A DNA stretch of 48,578 bases, taken from a virus. How positions within the stretch are numbered: the first letter of the stretch is position 1; each line of letters opens with the position of its first letter. The stretch is from IMG/VR virus record IMGVR_UViG_3300049489_000027, positions 1-48,578 of that record; one strand, given 5' to 3'. Of the stretch, positions 32,942 through 41,133 are shown piece by piece. The position numbers were made by a program, and so were the translations under genes. Below the pieces are notes generated by a model that saw only the letters and a program-made list of their open reading frames with translations, did not search any database and had not been told where the DNA came from.

Positions 32942-35900
32942 CTAGGATGATCGGACACCCCCGCCCGTCGATCCGGAAGAAGAGACTCCACCTGAGGCCT
33001 CAGAGGACCCATCAACTCTAGATTTGCTTACAGAATTCTGTACAGAAATACCATTAGAAGCATTTCCTCTAGACCTTACTCCAACTCCAGGCGTCTGTGT
33101 TGTACCTCTAGAACTAACCTCGCCAATATCCATTTCTCCGACGAATCCGGAGTCGCTGGATGAGACTTGGGTCGAATCGTCGGATGTTATCGAGATTAGA
33201 ATAAATAGGTCAGAAGTCTCAGAGGATGTTATTTCTGTAGAGTCATTGCTGATTATTGGCTGGGCATTAAACGAGACTGTCTCTGCGGACCCAATTTGGG
33301 TAGAGTCTGCGCTGGTTACAGTTCCATATACAGACGAAGCCTCTGTGCTTGAAATCTGAGTGGTGTCAGATCGACTTACCAATACACTCAAACTTGGCGT
33401 ATCAGAAGTCGTTATGTTTGTAGAGTCATTAGACGATACAGAGACGTTTCCAATTACCTGAACGTTAGAGGTTTCTGTAGAAGATATTATTGTGTTGTCT
33501 GATCCTGGCAACTGGGCGACTGGGAACCCAGAGTCACTAGAAGTAATCTGGGTGCTATCAGTCGAAGCAACCTGTCCCTGAATACTTACAGACTCTTGGC
33601 CGGTGATCTGAGTGCTATCAGATCTTGTAAACGCTACAGTAGCAAACGAGCCGGAGTCGGCAGATGTTACCTGCGTAGAGTCGGCAGATACTACATATGT
33701 GGTAATAACTAGATTGCTGGTTTCGGACGATCCAATTTGAGTAGAGTCAGACCCACTTACATCTACTCCGCCGGTCGCCTGAACGTCCGATGTTTCGGAA
33801 GACGCGATCTGTGTAGAATCAGTCCTGTTTACAACTACCAGTGGAGAAGAGGAATCCACAGAAGTAATTTGCGTAGCGTCTGTACGACTAAAGTTAACCT
33901 GCCCGAAACTTCTAGTTTCGGAAGAAGAAATCTCTGTCGCGTCCGACCTGTTTACAATTACCAGAACAGAACTTGTTTCGCTAGACGATATGTTGGTAGA
34001 ATCATTAGAGTTAAGGTTAAACCCTCCAGATACCTGAATATCTGAGGTTTCAGAAGATGAAACGATAGTATTGTCTGTTCCTGGGAACTGCGCCTGCGGT
34101 ATTCCAGAGTCAGCCGAGGTGACCTGGGTAGAGTCTGTTGCTGTAAATGCTACTGTTGCGAACGATGTAGATTCACTAGACGATATCTCGGTGGAATCTG
34201 CTCTAGAGACAATAACAAGAATGCTGCTGGTTTCAGAACTTGATATCTGAGTGGTGTCCGAGGCCGGTACCGCAACGGTTGCGAAAGAACTGGCTTCCGA
34301 AGAGGTTATCTGTGTCGAGTCCGGCCTGCTCAGCGTCGAGTATATTCCAGAAGTTTCTGTGCTTGAAATACTTGTTGTATCGGTTCGGGTAAAATTAACC
34401 TGTCCGAAGGAAGATGACTCTGCAGATGCTATTTGTGTCGAATCTGGCCTAGATACAATTACAAGAACCTGGCTAGTTTCAGAAGAACTGATATTCGTGG
34501 AGTCGCTTCCATTAACATCAATTCCACCACTGGCCTGAATGTCAGAAGTTTCAGAGGATCCGATTTGTGTAGAGTCAGATCCTGGGAATTGGGCCTGTGG
34601 AGTGCCCGTTTCCGAAGAGGTTATCTGTGTCGAGTCAGACGCCGAGAAATTACTTTGTCCGAATGTGCCAGAGTCCGTTCCTTGAATTTCTGTAGAATCT
34701 GTGCGTGTAAAGGCCACCGTACCGAAAGAACTACTGTCAGAACCGGCTATTTCCGTAGAATCTGCTGCAGAGCGGATAACCGTTCCGAACTGCGAGGTTT
34801 CACTGGAACTGATCTGAGTGCTATCAGTACGAGTAAATGCCACTGTACCAAATGAAGATACGTCACTAGAAGTAATCAGTGTGGCATCGCTAGATGATAC
34901 AGTTACAAATACTGTTCTAGATTCTGTGCTAGAGATATCTGTTGTGTCAGAGGCGCTTCGCGGCACCGTCGCAAACTGGCTAGTCTCCGTGGAGGTTATC
35001 TCGGTAGAATCTGTACGGCTCAGAGTCGAGTAGATACTAGACGTTTCAGCACTGGTGATTTGAGTGCTGTCTGTTCTTGTGAAATTAACCTGCCCGAACG
35101 ATGATGCGTCAGAAGAGGTAATTAGCGTAGCATCTGAACTGGTTATTGTTACAACGATGCTGCTTGTTTCAGAAGAACTGATTTGGGTCGAGTCTGTTCC
35201 AGATTTGTCGAACGTACCAGAAATTTGAAGGTTAGATGTTTCGCTAGAGGTTACTAGCGTTGTGTCTGTTCCTGGGTTGTTGATAAATACAGACGAGGTT
35301 TCTGCAGATGTGATCTGCGTAGAGTCCGCTCTTGTAAATGCTACTGTTCCAAAACTGCTTGCATCGCTGGAGGTAATCAGTGTGCTATCTGTTCTGCTCA
35401 GTGTAGACTGAATTGCACTGGTCTCAGCAGATGTAATCTGTGTCGAGTCTGCAGAGGAAATTGGAACAATTACTGTTCCTGCATCTGTAGAACTAATCTG
35501 AGTCGTGTCAGAGGTGGCTACATCAATATCTGCGCTTGGTCCGATCCAGGTCAGGTCACCGACCGCAAAGTCTTCTACATATCGGGTATGGTTTACTGCG
35601 TTATAGTTACCGATACCAACTACAGAAATTTCATTTCCGTTATCAGTTAGGGCTACCTGAATTTCCTGGTCTGCCGTTCCGGTCGAGTGTCGGTTGGCTC
35701 CAGACCATACTCTTAGGGTTGACAGGTCTCCGTCTCTATCAACCTTAAGTTCGATACGGTGCCAACCGTTTGCCAGCGACGAAATTGGAGTGCCAGTAAC
35801 CCAAGATGATCCATTGAATAGTGTTAGGTTTCCGTTAGCCTCTTCACGAATACCAGCAATATCGTCTCCTGGCGGGCTGGCACTTGCGGAGGTTTCGAAG

Positions 35901-38161
35901 ATCATGAAGCGGTTTACGCCAGACGGGTTGCCGGTCTTGTAGTAGTAGAATCGTGCGTACCATGTTCTACGGCTTACAAGGTTTTCTATCTTACCGCGCT
36001 TACCCTGGGCGGCTGTGGTGGAAACAAATAGTCCTCCGGTTCCTCCCTGTAGCGGGAAGTCATTGCTGAACTCCATTGTTCCTGTTCCTGGGAACAGGGT
36101 GAATAGAGAGTTGCTAGAGGTTATTGCTACTCCGTCGCCCCCACCGTTAAACCTCTCGTGATGACGAATTAGTTGATTGGCTCCAGTGTCAACATTTGAC
36201 GTTTCAGACGAACTAATCTGCGTAGAGTCCGTTGCACTCTTGCTTAGCGTATCAGCAATGCTACTAGAGTCTGTCGAGGTAATTAGCGTAGAATCTGAGG
36301 TTGTGACTGTTCCAGATACCGAGCCGGTCTCAGTAGAAGTAATTTCTGTGCTATCAGATCTTGTCAGGGAGGCCTGAGTTGCTGAAGTTTCAGCAGAGGT
36401 AATCTGAGTGCTATCTGTTCTAGAAAGCGTAGACTGAATTGCTCTTGTTTCCGTAGATGTAATATCTGTTGTGTCTGTTCTGGTAATATTAGCCTGAACA
36501 GCAGATGTTTCGCTAGAGGTAATTTCGGTAGAATCTGCACGAGTTAGCGTAGACTGAATTGCTCTAGTTTCAGTGCTGCTAATATCTGTGGAGTCTGTTC
36601 GAGTAAAGTTAATTTGTCCGAACGAGCGACCCTCTGTGCTGTTAACGTCTGTTGCGTCTACTCGGTTTAGAATTACAAGAACGCTGCTGGTTTCGCTAGA
36701 ACTTATCTGTGTAGAATCTGTTCCAGATTTGTCAAACGCTCCGGTGGCAATAACCTCAGAGGTTTCAGATGAACTTACTAGTGTGGCGTCTGATCCTGGG
36801 AAGTTTGCGGTTGTGTTGCTGGCGTCTGTTCCTGTGATCAGCGTCGAGTCTGTGCCGCTAAAGTTAACCTGACCGAAACTGCTAGAATCCGTTGAAGTTA
36901 TCAGAGTTGTATCTGGTCGGTTCAGCGTTGATGTTATAGAACTAGTTTCAGTGGAGGTTATAAGGGTGCTATCTGTGCTTGAAATCTGTACGACTACCGA
37001 GGCTGTTTCGACAGGGGTAATATGTGTAGTGTCTGTTCTTGACAGAGTAGACTGAATAGATGCTGTTTCTGTAGAGGTAATGTTTGTTGTGTCTGGGCGG
37101 TTTAGACTAGACAGCAACTGTGAAACAACATCAGAAGATGTTATGTTTGTCGTGTCCGAGGTTGTTGCAGTAGAAGATATTGATGATGTTTCTGTGGATG
37201 TTATTTGTGTCGAATCATTTCCACTGAATGTTGCTGTGGTAGCAGAGGTTTCAGAAGAACTTATTTGTGTAGAATCCGTACCCGTCTTTGCGGTAGATCC
37301 AGTGTCATATGGCCCTATCCACTCCTGGTTACCCCAGGCGACTGTATCAAAATCATAAACAATTGTGGCCCCTCCGGTTTCGTTAGGACCAATTCCAAAT
37401 CTTTCAAATGTTCCGGTGTTTAATGATCCAGAGAGTTCAAATACTCCGGTACCCAGTTCTATTGCATCGGCGGGGTCAGAAGACTCTAAATTTGCGCCCG
37501 TCCAAACCCTCAGGGCCTGCGTGCTATTCGCATAATCTACCTTCCATTCAAACCTGTACCATGTGTTTGTTTGAAAAGCATAAACCGCCTCATTACCCTC
37601 ATCTACGGTTACAAGGCCGTTTCTAATTCTTACAGAACCTCCGGAAGTAATCTGCACACCGGCCCTAATGGTAGTCCCTGTAGTAGTATCGTAAAGAAGA
37701 ATTACTGTGTTGTTTGCCAACTGGTCGGCATCCCATTTCATATACAGCCTTATATATGCCGTTGAAAGTGTAGAGCCAAAGTTTATGGCAGCGCGGGACT
37801 GTGCGCTGACAGAGTTAAACCTAGCGTGTAGACTTCCGTGAAGAGGAGAAGCATTTGAAATAGATGCTGTCGAAGATCCAGAGTTTGCAATAGCGTCAAT
37901 TATTGTATTTGTTGTTACAGCGCTACCGTTAGAACTGTTTTCAAAAGTTTCTTCTTCTGCTATTTTTCTAGTTGCAAGTGCTGTTTCAGTGGAAGTTATT
38001 TCAGTAGAATCAGTTCTGGTAAAATCAACCTGAGCGAAACTGGATGACTCTGTAGATGTTATCTGTGTAGAGTCATTTGATGTTATCGGAGTCGGTCCAC
38101 CGCCACCGCCAGCCTGCTGCTGCGCTATCGCATCGAGCGCGGAATAGAACCAGAACGACAT
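32942..38161 (-). CDS. Giant Ser/Thr/Asp-repeat virion protein with two LamG-like domains
   Basis: A 1739-residue protein. About 58 copies of a roughly 20-residue unit have the core D-[STA]-T-x-[IV]-[TS]-S-x-[ED]-[TS], as in TDSTQISSSETSS. Two copies precede a first LamG-like domain (about residues 62-285). Some 18 copies lead to a second (about 655-880), and about 38 follow. Both LamG-like domains end in a W.GP motif (QEWIGP, LTWIGP) and share LRVW.GAN, so they are paralogous. The C-terminal 70 residues are Gly/Ser-rich. The gene sits between small head genes and the head-tail adaptor, so a head fibre or neck appendage is the likely role. The repeats could form a beta-solenoid or an extended stalk. 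The ATG at 38161 follows the upstream stop by one extra TAA codon. Confidence 0.82.
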   Translation of the reverse strand: MSFWFYSALDAIAQQQAGGGGGPTPITSNDSTQITSTESSSFAQVDFTRTDSTEITSTETALATRKIAEEETFENSSNGSAVTTNTIIDAIANSGSSTASISNASPLHGSLHARFNSVSAQSRAAINFGSTLSTAYIRLYMKWDADQLANNTVILLYDTTTGTTIRAGVQITSGGSVRIRNGLVTVDEGNEAVYAFQTNTWYRFEWKVDYANSTQALRVWTGANLESSDPADAIELGTGVFELSGSLNTGTFERFGIGPNETGGATIVYDFDTVAWGNQEWIGPYDTGSTAKTGTDSTQISSSETSATTATFSGNDSTQITSTETSSISSTATTSDTTNITSSDVVSQLLSSLNRPDTTNITSTETASIQSTLSRTDTTHITPVETASVVVQISSTDSTLITSTETSSITSTLNRPDTTLITSTDSSSFGQVNFSGTDSTLITGTDASNTTANFPGSDATLVSSSETSEVIATGAFDKSGTDSTQISSSETSSVLVILNRVDATDVNSTEGRSFGQINFTRTDSTDISSTETRAIQSTLTRADSTEITSSETSAVQANITRTDTTDITSTETRAIQSTLSRTDSTQITSAETSATQASLTRSDSTEITSTETGSVSGTVTTSDSTLITSTDSSSIADTLSKSATDSTQISSSETSNVDTGANQLIRHHERFNGGGDGVAITSSNSLFTLFPGTGTMEFSNDFPLQGGTGGLFVSTTAAQGKRGKIENLVSRRTWYARFYYYKTGNPSGVNRFMIFETSASASPPGDDIAGIREEANGNLTLFNGSSWVTGTPISSLANGWHRIELKVDRDGDLSTLRVWSGANRHSTGTADQEIQVALTDNGNEISVVGIGNYNAVNHTRYVEDFAVGDLTWIGPSADIDVATSDTTQISSTDAGTVIVPISSADSTQITSAETSAIQSTLSRTDSTLITSSDASSFGTVAFTRADSTQITSAETSSVFINNPGTDTTLVTSSETSNLQISGTFDKSGTDSTQISSSETSSIVVTITSSDATLITSSDASSFGQVNFTRTDSTQITSAETSSIYSTLSRTDSTEITSTETSQFATVPRSASDTTDISSTESRTVFVTVSSSDATLITSSDVSSFGTVAFTRTDSTQISSSETSQFGTVIRSAADSTEIAGSDSSSFGTVAFTRTDSTEIQGTDSGTFGQSNFSASDSTQITSSETGTPQAQFPGSDSTQIGSSETSDIQASGGIDVNGSDSTNISSSETSQVLVIVSRPDSTQIASAESSSFGQVNFTRTDTTSISSTETSGIYSTLSRPDSTQITSSEASSFATVAVPASDTTQISSSETSSILVIVSRADSTEISSSESTSFATVAFTATDSTQVTSADSGIPQAQFPGTDNTIVSSSETSDIQVSGGFNLNSNDSTNISSSETSSVLVIVNRSDATEISSSETRSFGQVNFSRTDATQITSVDSSSPLVVVNRTDSTQIASSETSDVQATGGVDVSGSDSTQIGSSETSNLVITTYVVSADSTQVTSADSGSFATVAFTRSDSTQITGQESVSIQGQVASTDSTQITSSDSGFPVAQLPGSDNTIISSTETSNVQVIGNVSVSSNDSTNITTSDTPSLSVLVSRSDTTQISSTEASSVYGTVTSADSTQIGSAETVSFNAQPIISNDSTEITSSETSDLFILISITSDDSTQVSSSDSGFVGEMDIGEVSSRGTTQTPGVGVRSRGNASNGISVQNSVSKSRVDGSSEASGGVSSSGSTGGGVRSS
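33140..38110. repeat. About 58 coding copies of a 60-bp repeat in the giant virion gene
   Basis: The blocks lie at about 33140-35520, 36185-37285 and 37990-38110, interrupted by the two LamG-like domains. Most copies have diverged, but exact DNA repeats remain. The 19-base string gcgtagactgaattgctct occurs at 36427-36445 and 36547-36565, exactly 120 bases apart (two units). Near 34290 and 34611 a longer identical string begins ttccgaagaggttatctgtg. A higher-order pattern recurs every 8-14 units in the 24-residue copies with a Gly/Asp/Lys insert. Confidence 0.85.
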
Positions 38162-38164
38162 TTA

Positions 38165-38512
38165 TTATGCCACTTTTCGAATAGACCAGTCTATCGAGCG
38201 ATCTGTTCCAGCAATTTTAGTTATACTATACTCCCAGCCGTGTAGAAAGATCATTGTAGGGGTAACATAGTGAGGGGATCCCATTGGTCCCGCCACATTT
38301 TCTTCCATTACAACTCTAGACGTACCGGCAGAGGTAACTCTTTCGTAAACCCTGACACGATAAATATCTCCGGCTGCCAGAGCAGACATATTCAGAAATA
38401 GTTGAAAAACTCCGTCGTCAGTCTGATCAGTCTTTGTGGTAGAGTTAGACGCCAAAAATCTTTCCGTGGTTGTTATAGTTGCTGTGTTAGTGAATGCTTC
38501 TGATAGTGCCAT
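38165..38512 (-). CDS. Hypothetical virion-associated protein
   Basis: A 115-residue beta-rich protein with no recognised family. It runs from an N-terminal Thr-rich strand (FTNTATITTTERFLASNST) to a C-terminal DWSIRKVA strand. The layout resembles a small jelly-roll of the sort used as accessory head or fibre proteins. The ATG at 38512 follows GGAG about 10 bases upstream. It lies between a duplicated beta-sandwich gene and the giant repeat gene, so a structural role is likely. Confidence 0.6.
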   Translation of the reverse strand: MALSEAFTNTATITTTERFLASNSTTKTDQTDDGVFQLFLNMSALAAGDIYRVRVYERVTSAGTSRVVMEENVAGPMGSPHYVTPTMIFLHGWEYSITKIAGTDRSIDWSIRKVA

Positions 38513-38514
38513 TT

Positions 38515-39342
38515 TTAATCAACTCCATAAATTATTGATGAGAATGATACCGCTGTAGAGGCTACGGCAAACTGTAATTGGGTCGCCGCCGGAATGTCCC
38601 ACATTCTAGTCGCTAGAGTTTGATTTACTGACTCGTATCCAATAGACTCTGTACCAGTATCAGTTGCAAGTAGCAGGTCGTCAATTATGACGCTGGTGCC
38701 CAACTGAATTCTTGCCCATCCATATGCGTCAACCACTGTTGTTCTGTTTCCTGGGTCAATGCCCATCTGCATGTACCTAATTGGGTTTGTTGTAGAGGCT
38801 GTCAGTTGTGTGGCCGTTCCGTAGGTGCTTGTCGCACCGGCTGTGTGCAACTGCCCACGACTGTTGGCAGAGTCTACTCCATAGGCAGTTACTCTTGTTC
38901 CAACGAATCCCAACTGCGTTGGTCGCTGCATTAGTGTAATTGCCACGGAACAGGTTTTTGAGGCCACCACCGACTGAGACCTGGCCGAAAGCCTGGTTCC
39001 TGCCGGAATAAAGAGGGGAAAGGTATATGTTCTCCAAGCATTTGTTGATGCTACAGGGTGAATCCATCCAGCCATAAGGTCCGGAATCAGGACAGTCTCG
39101 GAGCCAGCACCGCCACTCATGATATCCAATAGGGTTGCTGTGGTCGCGTTTGAGGAAGCATTGTTGTGAACGTGAATCTGAATTCCATATGAATCATTAG
39201 CAGTTGATGCAATCAACTGCGTTGGGGTGGCACCCTTAGTATTGATTGTAGCGTTTGCCGTTATTGTTGTTCCAATTCCTGGCGCGGTTGGAGTCACTTC
39301 TGTTAAAAGTGATCCATGCCTTACTCCTGAATTCATTAACAT
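38515..39342 (-). CDS. Virion structural protein with duplicated beta-sandwich domains
   Basis: A 275-residue protein starting MLMNSGVRHG. Two similar halves are visible: GATPTQLIASTANDSYGIQI with FPLFIPAGTRL, and then TATQLTASTTNPIRYMQMGI with MWDIPAATQL. This indicates a tandem duplication of one beta-sandwich domain. The ATG at 39342 has AAGGGG 8 bases upstream; an in-frame start at 39360 would lack one. A terminator for the upstream HNH gene ends just before it. It is probably a head-decoration or appendage component. Confidence 0.65.
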   Translation of the reverse strand: MLMNSGVRHGSLLTEVTPTAPGIGTTITANATINTKGATPTQLIASTANDSYGIQIHVHNNASSNATTATLLDIMSGGAGSETVLIPDLMAGWIHPVASTNAWRTYTFPLFIPAGTRLSARSQSVVASKTCSVAITLMQRPTQLGFVGTRVTAYGVDSANSRGQLHTAGATSTYGTATQLTASTTNPIRYMQMGIDPGNRTTVVDAYGWARIQLGTSVIIDDLLLATDTGTESIGYESVNQTLATRMWDIPAATQLQFAVASTAVSFSSIIYGVD

Positions 39343-39367
39343 ATAGTTTTCCCCTTTCATAAAATAA

Positions 39368-39403
39368 GCCGCACCTAGACATAGTGAAATGCCCAGGTAC
39401 GGC
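39368..39403 (-). terminator. Rho-independent terminator after the HNH homing endonuclease gene
   Basis: Minus-strand stem GCCGTACCT / AGGTGCGGC (39395-39403 and 39368-39376) has 9 pairs including one U-G, an 18-base loop, and then CTTATTTTAT. The T-rich tail immediately follows the stem. Confidence 0.55.
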
Positions 39404-39452
39404 GGTTCATCTTTCGATGCCTACTATAACTCTAGTTGATACTATTTTAGCA

Positions 39453-39971
39453 CTAGGCTTGTTCTGCTGCAAGCGTCACGGACTTGATATTGTGCGACCC
39501 GCAATCTCGGCATTCTTGAACAATACCTTTGCCGTGGTAACGCTTTCTGAGTTGGAGATTTTCTATGCGATTATCAGTCTTGTCTCCGTTTATGTGATGG
39601 ACAGATTCGTCCTCAGTTAAAAGTCTACCCAGTTTTTCCTCCATCACCAGGCGGTGTTGCGGAACATACTTCCCGCTATATGCCTTTGGGTGATCAGGAT
39701 TATATGAAAGAATATATCCCTCGCTGTTAAATACCAGCCCGTCATTCCGACAATCTTTACATTCGCCAGTCTTTCTTCTCCCCCTCTTAACGTCTGCAAG
39801 TATTGCTTGGACAGCCCTGTACCCTCTAGACCCGCACCGCGAGCATATAAAAGCGACTAATGTACCCCTGCGGCCTTTTGACACATCACCTTGAACTTGA
39901 TCTGAAAGGTCATACATCTCGTGCATGAATTCTGGAAGATCTTCCTTTTTTAAAAGCCTTGCTTTTGGCAT
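39453..39971 (-). CDS. HNH homing endonuclease, probable mobile gene
   Basis: A 172-residue nuclease with an HNH_3-type core: QHRLVMEEKLGR (His106), SVHHINGDKTDN (His125, His126, Asn134). Three CxxC zinc pairs occur at C43/C46, C71/C74 and C154/C157. It interrupts the run of head genes, does not overlap its neighbours, has its own AGGAG 4 bases from the ATG, and is bracketed by terminators on both sides. This pattern is typical of free-standing homing endonucleases that spread by cutting related phage genomes. A packaging-related HNH role is less likely given this placement. Confidence 0.85.
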   Translation of the reverse strand: MPKARLLKKEDLPEFMHEMYDLSDQVQGDVSKGRRGTLVAFICSRCGSRGYRAVQAILADVKRGRRKTGECKDCRNDGLVFNSEGYILSYNPDHPKAYSGKYVPQHRLVMEEKLGRLLTEDESVHHINGDKTDNRIENLQLRKRYHGKGIVQECRDCGSHNIKSVTLAAEQA

Positions 39972-39986
39972 TTTTCTCCTATAAAA

Positions 39987-40023
39987 ATAATAATGGTAGG
40001 GGAATTTCCCCTACCATTATTAT
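39987..40023 (-). terminator. Strong rho-independent terminator ahead of the HNH gene
   Basis: A perfect palindrome has 18-base arms around a single centre base. The GC core is GGTAGGGG / CCCCTACC, and on the minus strand the stem runs into TTATTTTTAT. It ends the message of the 127-residue structural gene and separates it from the HNH gene. The plus-strand side also has an A/T-rich exit, so it may work in both directions. Confidence 0.85.
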
Positions 40024-40071
40024 ACAGTATAGTTCACACACTGTCAACCCATAACCTGAAATGTTAACATG

Positions 40072-40455
40072 TCAGGTTGCAGGCACGGTCAGTGTAAGAG
40101 TCACTGTAAATTGCCAAGTCTGTGCTGAGGTCTTGGTTCCAAGAGACTCTACCTTACGGTTAAGCATTGTACCGCCTGTGGACTGGTTGTTGAAAATACC
40201 CCATTCCTGCCACGCTACGTTGGCAACACCGGTTCCAAATGTTGAACGGGCGGTGATAACGTTGGCTGCTACCTGCGGATAGGTTGCGTCACATGCTACA
40301 CGAGCAGACTCTGTGGTTAGAGTTGTCTGTGATGCTGCGAATGCTGTAGTACCTGTTCCAATGGCAATAGCGCTGTTGGCGTTGCTAAACGGAGTTGCCG
40401 CCGGGGTGACAATAGCACTTGTTAGGAAGTCTCTTCCTGCGTTAGTTACTGGCAT
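40072..40455 (-). CDS. Virion structural protein (fibre or head-associated)
   Basis: A 127-residue beta-rich protein with the pattern SNANSAIAIGTGTTAFAASQ and VAWQEWGIFNNQ then TGGTMLNRKVESLGTK. I recognise this as a small structural family common in phages near head or tail genes, often joined to fibres. Its function is not established. The ATG at 40455 directly follows the upstream stop codon, with GGAGG about 7 bases away. A strong terminator follows at 39987-40023. Confidence 0.62.
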   Translation of the reverse strand: MPVTNAGRDFLTSAIVTPAATPFSNANSAIAIGTGTTAFAASQTTLTTESARVACDATYPQVAANVITARSTFGTGVANVAWQEWGIFNNQSTGGTMLNRKVESLGTKTSAQTWQFTVTLTLTVPAT

Positions 40456-40647
40456 TTAGTTTCCTCCTTCCGCGCCGTGTATGATATGTTCTACAATCTC
40501 ACCATTCTCAATGATAATGGTTTCGACTGGTTCTCCCGCGAGACCGGCATCGATTTCCTCTGCGGTAAAATCTCCATCGTACTTGTGCAGCACTGCACGA
40601 GTTTCCTCTGCAATTACTTCACTAGGATCAAAGATGGCCTCTGTCAT
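40456..40647 (-). CDS. Hypothetical small acidic protein
   Basis: A 63-residue acidic protein (MTEAIFDPSEVIAEE ... AEGGN) without recognised motifs. The ATG at 40647 overlaps the upstream stop as ATGA, so it is probably translated by coupling with the SAP-like gene. It sits in the short operon between the major capsid terminator and the next structural genes. A head-related role is possible but not shown. Confidence 0.6.
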   Translation of the reverse strand: MTEAIFDPSEVIAEETRAVLHKYDGDFTAEEIDAGLAGEPVETIIIENGEIVEHIIHGAEGGN

Positions 40648-41027
40648 GAGTAATACTCCTGAACTTCCTTCGGCGTAGCCACAGCAAATCCTCGTGGCTC
40701 CAAATCAAAAATGTCCTGGGCGTCGTCTTCACTCATAGCAACGTATGGGTGCTCACTGGTGAATCGGTGCCCACGAATTTCGTAGGTTGGGTTAGCCTTT
40801 AGCATCTTTACTAGAACCTGAGGGCCTGCGGCAACCTTCTTCGGTGCCGGAGCCTCTACCTCAGCCTCTACATGCTCGGCGTCTTCGAACTGTCCGAGTA
40901 CCTCGTCAGTTACGCCCTCTTCTACTAGGCGCGCAAGAATATCAGCCTTCTTTGTTGCTCCGTCCAATTCGACGGCAAAGGCCTCTGCGATCTCTCGCAA
41001 TTCTGCTACCTTCTTCTTTTCAAGCAT
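40644..41027 (-). CDS. Head-associated protein with SAP/HeH-like helix-extension-helix motif
   Basis: A 127-residue protein. The N-terminal 36 residues (KKVAELREIAEAF, DGATKKADILARLVEEG) fit a SAP/HeH-type helix-extension-helix, which often binds nucleic acid. An acidic Pro/Ala linker follows (about 45-65), then a C-terminal part (TYEIRGHRFTSEHPYVAMSE) like those of small phage head proteins. I use the ATG at 41027, because AAGGAGG lies 5 bases before it; an upstream in-frame start would begin before the promoter at 41053-41081. It is the first gene after the major capsid terminator. Confidence 0.68.
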   Translation of the reverse strand: MLEKKKVAELREIAEAFAVELDGATKKADILARLVEEGVTDEVLGQFEDAEHVEAEVEAPAPKKVAAGPQVLVKMLKANPTYEIRGHRFTSEHPYVAMSEDDAQDIFDLEPRGFAVATPKEVQEYYS

Positions 41028-41052
41028 AAAAACCTCCTTGTAGTCTGAAACA

Positions 41053-41081
41053 ATTATAGCACTCAGGGCTTTATGTGGCAA
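41053..41081 (-). promoter_or_regulatory. Sigma70-like promoter downstream of the capsid terminator
   Basis: Minus-strand TTGCCA (41076-41081, 5/6) and TATAAT (41053-41058, 6/6) have 17-base spacing. It starts 6 bases after the terminator stem at 41087-41114. The predicted leader of about 20 bases contains AAGGAGG for the gene at 41027. Confidence 0.65.
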
Positions 41082-41086
41082 AGACC

Positions 41087-41114
41087 GGAGGGGCCGGTTT
41101 TACCCGGCCCCTCC
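41087..41114 (-). terminator. Terminator after the major capsid gene
   Basis: An 11-base perfect GC-rich stem, GGAGGGGCCGG / CCGGCCCCTCC, with a 6-base loop. On the minus strand it is followed by GGTCTTTGCC, a weak T-run, so read-through is likely. A promoter follows immediately. Confidence 0.65.
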
Positions 41115-41133
41115 AATTACTTACTTGAGACTA

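Noticed and set aside
33140-38110. Regular 60-bp repeats that might suggest a CRISPR array
   Set aside because: The repeats are in one long reading frame, are not identical and have no unique spacers; they encode a protein repeat.
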